From positions 1,762,501-1,826,500 of the forward strand of contig JAQSEB010000110.1 of assembly GCA_030063045.1 (NCBI GenBank): a stretch of DNA of 64,000 bases, in the 5' to 3' direction. The DNA is from Pratylenchus scribneri (taxonomy: Eukaryota > Nematoda > Chromadorea > Rhabditida > Pratylenchidae). A program made the position numbers and the translations under genes. Positions 35,091-47,100 of this stretch are shown in pieces. Every line of letters begins with the position of its first letter. The first letter of the stretch is position 1. The notes under the pieces were generated by a model, which did not search any database, was not told the DNA's origin, and saw only the letters and a list, made by a program, of their open reading frames with translations.

Positions 35091-37162
35091 ATGACCACCA
35101 CTGCAACAAAACAAATGCCAACGGCAACCATAAATTCAAAGATGAAGGGTACAACGCAAATTATGCTTGTCCAAAGGGCGGCCATAAATGAACCGGTATG
35201 CTAAAGGGGATATAGGGAATTAAGCTTTAGAAAAGATATATTCCTTAGGGTGGAAATAACTCGAATTTTTAGAGAAAAAAACCTAATTTTTTATACAATT
35301 TAAGCTTTTGAATAAGATATAGCCTTCCCGAATTGGAAAATTTCCGGTTGAAATATTAGTTTTTGATCAGTAAAACCATCAAATCAATACCATATGGCCT
35401 TTCCTTTAGCCTATAATTCAGCGAGAAAGCACTGATAAAAACCTGAGTTTTCCTGTAATTTTTACTTTATAAATTTAACCCAATTCAGCTTTAAAATGTT
35501 ATTTGAGTGGCACGAATTCTTTGTAGGAAAATCCACTTTTTTATAAATATAATTATGTAAAAATTTTAAAAAACTTGAAAAACTCATTTAGAGGAACGAA
35601 TTATAAGGCTTTGGCTTTCATCTAAATTTTGATGCTTCTTTGTTGATCTATGGCCAAAAAATTGGTCACAAATATTTATAAACTACAATCAATTGTCATT
35701 TTAAGATTAATTTTCTAATAAGGGCAAATAATATAATCTGAATTTGAATAATTCATTCTTATTATTCTCTTAATTCAGATTCACAGGCTTCAGCCCGTCT
35801 ATCAATTTCAAAAATGTTCGGCCACAGCGGCCTCATCATCCATTGACCCATCCGAACATTTCCTGCCCCAGCCTCGATGCCAACAAAGGCCCAACAAGAA
35901 TGGGAGTCGAACAATAAGTCGGAGCAACAATTCAACTTCATCAAATTTTTTACCTTCTTCTTTAAATTCTTCTTCCACTTCAAATTCGCCCCAATCATCC
36001 AAAAATCCCCAAAATCCACAAAGGCCCCAAAGGCCTGCAGAACGTGAATTGTTCAGTCCCGGCGACTTTTTTGCCAAACAATCGATGCGTTCATCGCAAA
36101 TGGCCGGCAAGGGGAAGACCTGGGTCCGATTCAGGAGGGAAAATCAACCGTTTGGCGATTTGCTGTTGGCCGATCAAACAAACATTGTTGGCGTTGAGGT
36201 GAGAAATAATGGAAAATTAATTTCAAATAAGTTAAAATTAAAAGTCGGCTGTCAACTTTAACATTTTTGAAATTTTCTAACAAAATTAAAATTCATCTGC
36301 TATCTTTGCCATTTTTGAAAGAATTTAAATTATTTTTAGCATTGATTAGGCTTTTAATATTATTCAAACAATTTTTGGTGGATTTTTGCTTTTGATTGGC
36401 TTATGAAAAGTTTTTCCTTCCATTTTTGGCAAAAGCATCGAAAGATAAATTTGTTTATTTCCCTTTTAAATTATCAAAATTTTCTCCTTTTTAAATCCAC
36501 CGTATCCTCTTCATTCACTAAATTCCTTCTTTTAATTACATAAAAAAATTTAAGAAAAGAATTTGGCGAGAGGATTAAGTATAATAAGTAGATAAGTACA
36601 GTCTAACGGGTGGCATATAAAAAATTTAAAAGAAGGAAGGAATTTCGCCATTTTCAGGGAATGGCATTTCCTTACCTGTTTAAAAATGTTATCCTGGCAA
36701 TTAAATTTATGGATGAGGATTAAGCAAAAAAAAATATTCGAGGATCAGCAGGTTGGCATAAGAAAAAAAATCCAAAAAGGAAGGAATTTCACTCCCCAGT
36801 CCCCATTCCCCATCGCAAGAAACGAGGAAGTGCCATTTTCTTAGAATGGCATTTTTCTTTCACAAATATTATCACAGGACAATTAAATTTATGGAGAAGA
36901 TTAAGCAAAAAAATATTTGAAATGGTATAAAAATTTAAAAAATACGCAAAAGAAGGAAGTAGTTTACTTTCCCATGAAGTGAAATTTTCTCGGAAGAGCA
37001 TTTCCTTATTTTAATAGCCAAAAATATTATCTAATAAGCAATTAAATTTATTTGATACCTCTTTACAATAAATCCAATGCCAATTTCCAGATTATCGAGA
37101 GGAGCATTGGCCCAAGCAACAGCAATCAAAATGATGTCTCCGATGGAAATGTTCCAATTTGA
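35091..37162 (+). CDS. Unrecognised Ser/Asn/Gln-rich protein (198 residues)
   Basis: Three exons, 35091-35195, 35779-36198 and 37091-37162, all phase 0. The N-terminal part is Thr/Gln/Met-rich. The middle is a low-complexity run of Ser, Asn, Gln and Pro (SSLNSSSTSNSPQSS). After it comes a more ordered segment (ERELFSPGDFFAKQSMRSSQ, KTWVRFRRENQPFGDLLLAD). The long second exon stays open through 140 codons with low-AT codon choice, which argues for coding. The final exon is short (IIERSIGPSNSNQNDVSDGN) and the least certain. No domain recognised; it may be part of a longer regulatory or scaffold protein. Confidence 0.55.
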
Positions 37163-38196
37163 AGATGGCCAGAAACATTTGAACAATTAAAAATGGCATT
37201 TTTCGAGACAAAAGAAAAGAAGAAAGGAAAATGAGGCCTTCAATTGCTTCGGTTAATTCTTCACTGTTTTTTTTTGACTTAAAATCGATGTTAAACATTA
37301 AAATGCCACACTCTTTAAATAATCTCTCTCCATTTTATTTGCAGAGTATTTTTAATTAAAAAACAATTTTTACCCACATTTGTCAATATCAATATTAATC
37401 ATTTTAATTATTTGCTACTTTCCTTCTCAATTCTTGTCATTATTTGGATTAATTTGAATTGTTTAATTTTTATTTTTATGACATTCTAATATTTCACATA
37501 ATATTGGAAATTATGACAAAATAATATATTTAATACAAATAAATTATTAAATATTTTTTTTGATTTAAAATAAATTTCAAGAAATATAACTGAAAATAGC
37601 ATTTTGAATGAAAAGAATCCAGATTCAAATTAAAAATAGACCTTGATTCTTGAAATTTCTAGTATTCTCAAATTATACACAGTTTTATATAATATAATTA
37701 ATAATGGAGAATAATTTTTTCAATTTTTGATAATTTTTACTAATAAAAATATTCAAGATTTTATTCACAATTGACATGATTAGCACATTTTGTCGTCACA
37801 CTCTTTGTTAACATGTGATGCATTGATGGCGATTTTGACGATTACGATTACGAGTACGAGTGCGGAGGTGATTTTTGCAAAACCACCATGTAATTTGCTG
37901 CTATATTAAATTTCCCTGTTGAATATGCGCATTGTTTTTCGGCATTATTTTCCATCCTTTTGACGCCATTTCCCTATTTTTTGTATTTTTGGCATAATAA
38001 TGTAGGATGAATGAGAGGTGAAGCCCCCAAAAATGGATGGAAATAACAGAATCCTTTGTGGAATCTCTCATTTTTAGCGCCTCTTATTTTCGCAAACGAC
38101 CTTATAAGTAAAATATTGGGCGCACGGAACACATTGTTGGATCTCTGTGAAATTCGTATCATTTTTATTAAATATTCTTAAATTTATTACAGAAAG
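37163..38196. other. Intergenic region upstream of cyclase B
   Basis: AT-rich. A short GATTACGAGTACGAGTGCGG stretch near 37843 resembles the motif of the hAT element at 31272 but is isolated. No gene supported. Confidence 0.45.
38187..38196 (+). promoter_or_regulatory. Possible spliced-leader acceptor site
   Basis: TTTATTACAG followed by AAAG immediately precedes the cyclase B ATG at 38197. A good acceptor with no upstream exon is what a trans-splice site would look like. An undetected 5' non-coding exon is the alternative. Confidence 0.4.
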
Positions 38197-41100
38197 ATGC
38201 TCAAAAATCCATTGAAAATAATGCTACTCATTTTGACTGTCATTTTCATCATATCCCATTTGGCCCATATTTCGAAGGTAATGTAATGAGAATATGTCAC
38301 CCTTTCCTGAACAAATCGGTTGAAAAAATACAATAAATATTAAAATTATTTAACAAATAACATATTGAATTTCTTTGATAATATTTTACTCGTTAAAACA
38401 TTTAAAAGAGAAAAATTAAGCCCATATTTAATTTAATAATTTCATAAAATTCTATAAATGAATTTAAGCTCTAGATCCAAAGAAATTAAGCTATTGAAAA
38501 AATTACTCTAAAAATAATAATAATTGGGAATTATAAAGAAATTAAAAAATAATTTTTGGTAATTTTTGAATCCAAAATTGCCTTTTAATTTTAATAAAAT
38601 TATTGAATTAAGGCGCAACAAACAACCAATATAAACAACCCAACAACAATAATCAAAGTGGCAATGTTGATCGCCGAAAATACCAGCGATTATGGATTGA
38701 CTCGAGCAAATTCCATCCTTCGTAATTCGGGTGGTGCCATCACATTGGCCCTTGATCGACTCGTACGTGAGAATGTGCTGCCGGACAATTTAAATTTCTC
38801 GTAGGCAATTTTAATTTGTATTTTTTAGATTAGAATTAAGTCAGGGGATCAACAAAAATTGGCTGATTCTAAGGAAAATATATTTAGAAATTAATATTTG
38901 ATTTAAAAAAATATAAGCCTCATTAATTTTTCAATATATTTTACTCAATAACTCCAATTAATATTTTTAGCAATTTGAAAAAAAATAAAATTAAATAGTG
39001 ATTTTAAGGCCATATCAAAATATTAGGACTTAAAATAATATTTCAAGCTTATTTTATTAGGTCAGCACAATTTTTAAAACATTATAACACAATTTTGTGG
39101 CCATAAAAATGGCTTTTTTCTTATTAATAAAATACACCACAATTTTTGCCATAAAAATTTGAATTACTACCTTTATTAAATTAAATAAAATGCATTCTAT
39201 TTTTTTGTATAGATGTTCACATTTACTTTTTATTGTATTTCCTCTGCGCATTTAGGCTTTTCCTTAATTACGAATATCCAAATTAAATATTTTTTATAGT
39301 TTTGAATGGAAATATGACAATTGCCGACGTTATCAAGCACTCGGATTAACTTATCAAGAAATCCATCAAGATCAAGCTGATGTGTTTTTTGCAAGTCCAT
39401 GCATTGATGGTTGGATAATTTTGGAGAAAAATGAACTATTTTAATCAAATTTTAGTGCCGCCAACGGTCGGCTTCATGGCCACATATAACAATTTGCCAA
39501 TGCTTGTCTGGGGCCAGTCCATGGTTTCGACGTGAGTTAATTTAAGTCATCTCTAATAAATTTTTTATATTAAATTCTAGAAAAAACTAATTTTGTTTCA
39601 TTCCGGAAAGAACTAACTTTTTGTGTTTCATTCCGGAAAGAACTAACTTTTTGTGTTTCATTCCGGAAAGAACTAACTTTTTGTGTTTCATTCCGGAAAG
39701 AACTAACTTTTTGTGTTTCATTCCGGAAAGAACTAACTTTTTGTGTTTCATTCCGGAAAGAACTAACTTTTTGTGTTTCATTCCGGAAAGAACTAACTTT
39801 TTGTGTTTTCCGGAAAGAACTAAGTTTTGTATTTTCCGGAAAGAACTAACTTTTTGTGTTTCATTCCCGAAAGAACTAACTTTTTGTATTTCATTCCGGA
39901 AAGAACTAACTTTTGTGTTTTTCCCGAAAGAACTAACTTTTTGTGTTTCATTCCGGAAAGAACTAACTAAGTTTTGTGTTTTCCGGAAAGAACTAACCTT
40001 TTGTGTTTTCCGGAAAGAACTAACTTTTTGTGTTTCATTCCGGAAAGAACTAACTTTTTGTGTTTCATTCCGGAAAGAACTAACTTTTTGTGTTTCATTC
40101 CGGAAAGAACTAACTTTTTGTGTTTCATTCCGGAAAGAACTAACTTTTTGTGTTTCATTCCGGAAAGAACTAACTTTTTGTGTTTCATTCCGGAAAGAAC
40201 TAACTTTTTGTGTTTCATTCCCGAAAGAACTAACTTTTTGTATTTCATTCCGGAAAGAACTAACTTTTGTGTTTTTCCCGAAAGAACTAACTTTTTGTGT
40301 TTCATTCCGGAAAGAACTAACTAAGTTTTGTGTTTTCCGGAAAGAACTAACCTTTTGTGTTTTCCGGAAAGAACTAACTTTTTGTGTTTCATTCCGGAAA
40401 GAACTAACTTTTTGTGTTTCATTCCGGAAAGAACTAACTTTTTGTGTTTCATTCCGGAAAGAACTAACTTTTTGTGTTTCATTCCGGAAAGAACTAACTT
40501 TTTGTGTTTCATTCCGGAAAGAACTAACTTTTTGTGTTTCATTCCGGAAAGAACTAACTTTTTGTGTTTCATTCCGGAAAGAACTAACTTTTTGTGTTTC
40601 ATTCCGGAAAGAACTAACTTTTTGTGTTTCATTCCGGAAAGAACTAACTTTTTGTGTTTCATTCCGGAAAGAACTAACTTTTTGTGTTTCATTCCGGAAA
40701 GAACTAACTTTTGTGTTTTCCTGAAAGAATTGTGTTTTCCGGAAAGAACTAACTTTTGTGTTTTCCGGAAAGAACTAACTTTTGTGTTTCATTCTGGAAA
40801 GAACTAACTTTTTGTGTTTCATTCCGGAAAGAACTAACTTTTGTGTTTTCCGGAATGAACTAACTTTTGTGTTTCATTCCGGAAAGAACTAACTTTTTGT
40901 GTTTCATTCCGGAAAGAACTAACTTTTGTGTTTTCCTGAAAGAATTGTGTTTTCCGGGAAGAACTAACTTTTTGTGTTTCATTCCGGAAAGAACTAACTT
41001 TTGTGTTTCATTCCGGAAAGAACTAACTTTTGTGTTTTCCTGAAAGAATTGTGTTTTCCGGAAAGAACTAACTTTTGTGTTTTCCGGAAAGAACTAACTT

Positions 41101-44100
41101 TTGTGTTTCATTCTGGAAAGAACTAACTTTTTGTGTTTCATTCCGGAAAGAACTAACTTTTGTGTTTTCCGGAAAGAACTAACTTTTTGTGTTTCATTCC
41201 GGAAAGAACTAACTTTTGTGTTTTCCGGAAAGAACTAACTTTTTGTGTTTCATTCCGGAAAGAACTAACTTTTGTGTTTTCCTGAAAGAATTGTGTTTTC
41301 CGGAAAGAACTAACTTTTGTGTTTTCCGGAAAGAACTAACTTTTGTGTTTCATTCCGGAAAGAACTAACTTTTTGTGTTTCATTCCGGAAAGAACTAACT
41401 TTTGTGTTTTCTTGAAAGAATTGTGTTTTCCGGAAAGAACTAACTTTTGTGTTTTCTTGAAAGAATTGTGTTTTCCTGAAAGAATTGTGTTTTCCGGAAA
41501 GATCTAACTTTTGTGTTTTTCGGAAAGAATTGTATTTTCCGGAAAGATCTAACTTTTGTGTTTTCCGGAAAGAATTGGCATTTTGGTGTTTTCCGGAAAG
41601 AAATAATTTAAATAATTTTTTGGTCAACATTCATTGAATTAATATTTTAAATTTAAATTTAAAAAAAATTAATTAATTTTATTTATCAAAGATTGTCCAA
41701 TTCGGATGTTTATCCAACATTGCTCAGCGTCGTCCCAAATTACAGAAAGTTAGAATTAAACTTAATAAAAGTTTATTCAAATTATTCCTAATCCTAAGCA
41801 TGGCTCGAGTTATTTGCGACGTGATGGAATATTTCAATTGGACACAATTTGCATTGGTAATTCAAAGTGATTTAACTGGGACTAGTGGAGGTATTTTGAA
41901 AATTTATTTTTAATGCCAAATTTTCACTTTTATAGGTTGCTTGGAACTTTCCAGGGACATTGACGTAAGAAAAGTGAATTTTGGGGTTTTAAAAATATCA
42001 ATCTAAAGAAGGATCTAATTTAAAAATATCCCCATTTAAAATAGGCCCAAACGAATGGCGCTGAACAACAATGCAAAATGAGCTACAAATCGCGCATTTT
42101 CAACATGAATGTCACTGATTCGAACGTGATTATCCAACAACTTAAAAATCGAGCCCGAAGTGAATTGATCTCATCTAATTATTTATCTTTTATATTTCTC
42201 TTCTTTTAAAGTAATTGTCATTTGTTTTGATGATGTTCGCCAACAGCGCGCATTTGCCCTCAATCTTTTCGATGCTGGCATGAATACAAGAGTAAGGAGA
42301 AAATTGGCAAATTTTAGGGTAAATTTTTTAGGATTATGTCTACATTTTTCCCGATTTTGACATGACATTGGCCTGTGAGTTGAATTAAATTTTTCAAAAA
42401 TATCCAAATTCCACTTTCAGTGGATTTGAGCAAACCGCCATTTTGGATGGTAAACATTAAATAATGGAAATAAAAAATTAAATCTTAATTGAATAGCAAA
42501 AAAGACGATCAGATTTGACCACAATTCAATCCGATGGAAGGGACGCGGATGCGGAAGTTATTGGTCGACTTGGATTCTTTGTAAGTATACATCTCCAATT
42601 TGTTGTCGAATCAATTTGTCGCCTTTTATAAAAACTCATCAAGGATTAAAACAATGTTGTTGATTTTTGTATGAAATTAAAGAATAGCTTGGCTCTCTAA
42701 TAATATTAATTTTATTAAAAATTTATTAAGAATTGTTCAGAGTTGTTCGCAAAAATCAAAGAAAAGCACATTTATTGTTAGTTAACGAGACTTTCATTAG
42801 TTTTTTTGAGTATAATTCCATCAATTCCGAATCAATTTAATTAAAAATAATATATTTTGATAATGAAATTTCTGCTCTATAATTCGATATTAAAATTATC
42901 ATAATTGGGTCAATTATTGATTAATTATTATAAATGGCGACAAGTTTGTTCGGTGACAACTTGAAATGTTCCATCTTTTTAATATTATGAACTTTAATAA
43001 ATTTTTCAAAAAATTATTTTTTGAAGTTGCATTTGGATATCAGCAGCAATATTTCGGACATGACCGGCTTCTATGACCGAGTGATGGCTAAAATGCGTGA
43101 ATGGCCATTTTATTGCTCCGATTGTGGGAGCAGAGCAGGCGAAAATGTTTTTAATTTTCTTATCAATTTATTTAAAAAATTCCAATAAATTAAAGGCCTC
43201 CATCTATTCACCACTTCTCTATGATGCTTTCTATGCTTATGGGCTGGCATTAGCAACCATCTTCAATAAAACCGGGGGTCAAATTCGTTCGGATTTATAT
43301 CGAAATGGAACTTTGATTGCTGCCAACGGGAAGAGAACATTCCAAGGCAAAATAATTGGGCATAAATTTTTTAATTAATTTATAAATGCAAATAATAACA
43401 ATAAATTCTTTAATTTATTTATTATTGGAATTAGTGATGTTTTTTCATTTTATAAAAATTTAAATAATCCCTCAAAGGAATGACCGGAATGGTGCGCATT
43501 GGTTCGGATGGAAAGCGGCAATCCTTTTACGGATTTTCTCGGCGAATGTCCGCCGAAAAGAACAATGCCATGGAAATTCTCCTCTCCTTAGGTGTTACTT
43601 CTACTAAAACTGTAATAATTAATTACCCTATGCAATATTCCCTATTCTGATAAATTCAGAACATCACAACCCGGAATGCCTCAATTTGGTCGCATCGCGG
43701 CGGCCTCATCCCAGTGGCCGTTCCAAAATGTGGATTCGATGGAAATGGCTGCCCAATTTCGGCATTTGAACTTTATAAAGTGAATAGAAAAATAAATTTA
43801 ATTTATATTTAATTTTTGTATAATTAAGGGCTATTTTATTGCGGCCATTTCCCTTTTCGTAATCGTTATTGCGTTTAGCATCACATTGATCGTCTACATT
43901 ATTCAGTAAATTTTGGGCATTTTTTAGAATTAAAAATTGAATATTAGGGCTTAAACATTCGGGTGAATTATAGATAGTCAATCATAAATTTAAATCATTA
44001 TAGAAACAGAAAGAGATAAATCTCTTTTGGAAAAAAAAATAAAATTTTGCAGAAACCAGGCGGAATTAAATTAAAACTTACCGGAAACAGGCGGAATTAA

Positions 44101-47100
44101 ATTAAAACTTACCGGAAACAGGCGGAATTAAATTAAAAATTTCCGGACAGGCGAAATAAATTAAAACTTTCCGGAAAACAGGCGGAATTAAATTAAAACT
44201 TTCCGGACAGGCGGAATTAAATTAAAACTTTCCGGACAGGCGGAATTAAATTCAAACTTTCCGGAAACCAGGCGGAATTAAATTAAAACTTTCCGGAAAC
44301 AAGGCGGAATTAAAATTAAAACTTTTCTTTAACAGGCGGAATTAAATTATAACTTTCCGGAAAACAAACTGAATTAAATTAAACTTTCCGGCAACCAGGC
44401 GGAATTAAATTAAACTTTCCGGATAACAGGCGGATTAAATTAAACCTTTCTGAAATCATATAAAAATGTCTTGTGATTTATTTAATCTATTTTTCATATG
44501 TTCATTTTCATCCGAATCCTCCCTCCATTTAAAGTATCCGAATTCGTGATCGCAAAAGGCAGGATTTGCTTTGGCAAGTCCCATTCAATATGTTGACGAG
44601 AATCAAGAAAAAAGTTTTATTTATTTAATTACAAAATTTTAACAAATTTTCAGCACCGTAATCAAACGGAACACAGTGAACGTTCCATTCAATCTGGACC
44701 AAGCACTAGTTCAAGCAAATTCACCCTGGAAAGTCAACTAAATTCCAAGAATTTTGGTCTCTACACATTCAGGCAAGAAGAATGCATTGGTTTTCGGCAT
44801 TGTCCTAGTGGAAAATTTGAATTGTGTGAACAAGGGATGGCCGAATTGAGAGCGGTAAAAATTTATAAATTTTTTAGAAAAATTTTTAAATTAATTTTTT
44901 GTAGTTTTTTTAAAATTAATTTTTGAAAATTATTTGGAAAAATTTTTAAATTATTTTTTCTTTAAAATTAATTTTTGCCTATTTTTTAACTCTTCTCTTT
45001 TATTAAGATGCGCATTCTGGATCATGAGAATTTGAATCGTTTCCATGGTTTGAGTTTGGATGGGCCCGAGGTGCTCTCAATTTGGAAATTTTGTCCCCGT
45101 GGCTCCATTCGCGATGTGCTGAACAACAATACACTTACAAAGGACACCGTCTTCATCCAATCCATTGTTTGGGAACTTTGCGAGGCAAATCCCTATGATT
45201 TTATCAATTCAGAATATTCATTTAGGGCCTTCATTTCCTTCACAATTCCCAGCTGCAATGCCACGGCAATTTGCGTTCAACTTATTGCCTTATTGATGAA
45301 CGATGGCAAGTCAAAATCGCCTATTTTGGGCTTCGTTCCCTGCGAAAATTCAAGGAATTGAAGACAAAAGGTAAAGGAAAGGGGAATTGGAATCGATAAA
45401 TTTATAATTCTGATTTGTAATTCTGATTTTAATTTTATTCTGATTTGTTATTGTAATTCTGATTTGTAATTTTATTCTGATTTGTAATTGTAATTGTAAT
45501 TCTGATTTGCGATTGTAATTCTAATTTGCAATTGTAATTGTAATTTTTATTTGTAATTGTAATTCTGATTTGTAATTGTAATTCTGATTTGTAATTGTAA
45601 TTGTAATTTTTATTTGTAATTGTAATTCTGATTTGCAATTGTAATTGTAATTCTGATTTGTAATTGTAATTCTGACTTGTAATTGTATTTCTGATTTGTA
45701 ATTTTGTACTGATTTTTAATTCTGATTTCTAATTTTATCGGATTTGTAATTTGGTTTGTAATTCTGGTATCTAACTTTGTTCTGATTTATAATTTTGATT
45801 TTGAAAATTAATTCTGATTTAAAATTCTATTTTGTTTTCTTCTGATATTAATTTAAATGTTATGTTATTTTATAGATTTGCTTTGGAAGGCGCCAGAACA
45901 ATTGCGTTTGGCCGATAACAAAGGGAATGATGCAATGTTGGAAGAAGGAGGCACAAAACAGGCCGACATTTACACAATGGCATTGATATTCACCGAGGCA
46001 AACTTTCCCATATTTAGCTGAATATTTTTTCTCATTTTTACAGGTTGTAAATATGCGACCGTGTTGGGATGAAGAAGGTGCCGAAAATGTTGAAGATGGC
46101 GATGGACTGGCCGAAATTGAAGCGACGAATCGAAGAAATAATACCCATCACGGAAAAGGAGGAGTGCGAGGAGCAAGAAGATTACGAAATGCAGAAGAAA
46201 TTGTCTATTTGGTGAAGAAGGGTGGCATAATGCCACTTCGGCCAATTATTAAACCTGCAATGGACGATTTGAATCCCGCATTGGTATGTGTGATGTCAAA
46301 TAAAAATATCTCTAGGGGAATATTTTTGATTAAAAAAATTTCCATTAAATTAGTTGCATTTGATTCGAGATTGTTGGGCCGATAATCCGGCAGAACGACC
46401 GAATATTGGTCAAGTTCGTTCGATTCTTCGTTCGACCAGAGAGGCGGGAAATGCCAATTTGATGGACCATGTGTTCAACATGCTGGAACAATATGCAACA
46501 AGATTGGAGCAGGAAGTGGAGGAGAGAACCCGGGAATTGGTGGAGGAGAAGAAAAAATCCGACATTCTTCTCTATCGAATGTTGCCAAAGTAAGTAGACA
46601 ATCATTTTTAGGAATTTACTTAATAAAATTACAAAAAGGGATCGATTCTATAATGGTGAAAATATAAAGACTAATTTAAATTTTTATTTTTTTAATTTGA
46701 AAGAATTAGATAAATAAATATTTAATTTAACTAAAAATTCCATTTTATGTTTTATTTCTTCCAAACATTTTAATGTTTGTCTTTCCAAACATTTTGTTTT
46801 TCCAAGCAATTTATTTTTCCAAAAATTTTGTTTTTCCAAACACTTTGTTTTTCCAAACATTTTCTTTTTCCAACCAATTTATTTTCCAAACATTTTGTTT
46901 TTCCAAACACTTTGTCCAAACATTTTGTTTTTCCAAATATTTTGTTTTTCCAAACACTTTGTTTTTCCAAACATTTTCTTTTTCCAAACAATTTATTTTC
47001 CAAACATTTTGTTTTTCCAAACACTTTGTCCAAACATTTTGTTTTTCCAAATATTTTGTTTTTCCAAACACTTTGTTTTTCCAAACATTTTCTTTTTCCA

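Noticed and set aside
39621..40807. Long open frames (up to 367 residues, both strands) through the intron-4 minisatellite
   Set aside because: The 30-bp unit is a multiple of three without stops, so frames stay open automatically. The array lies inside a well-supported cyclase intron.
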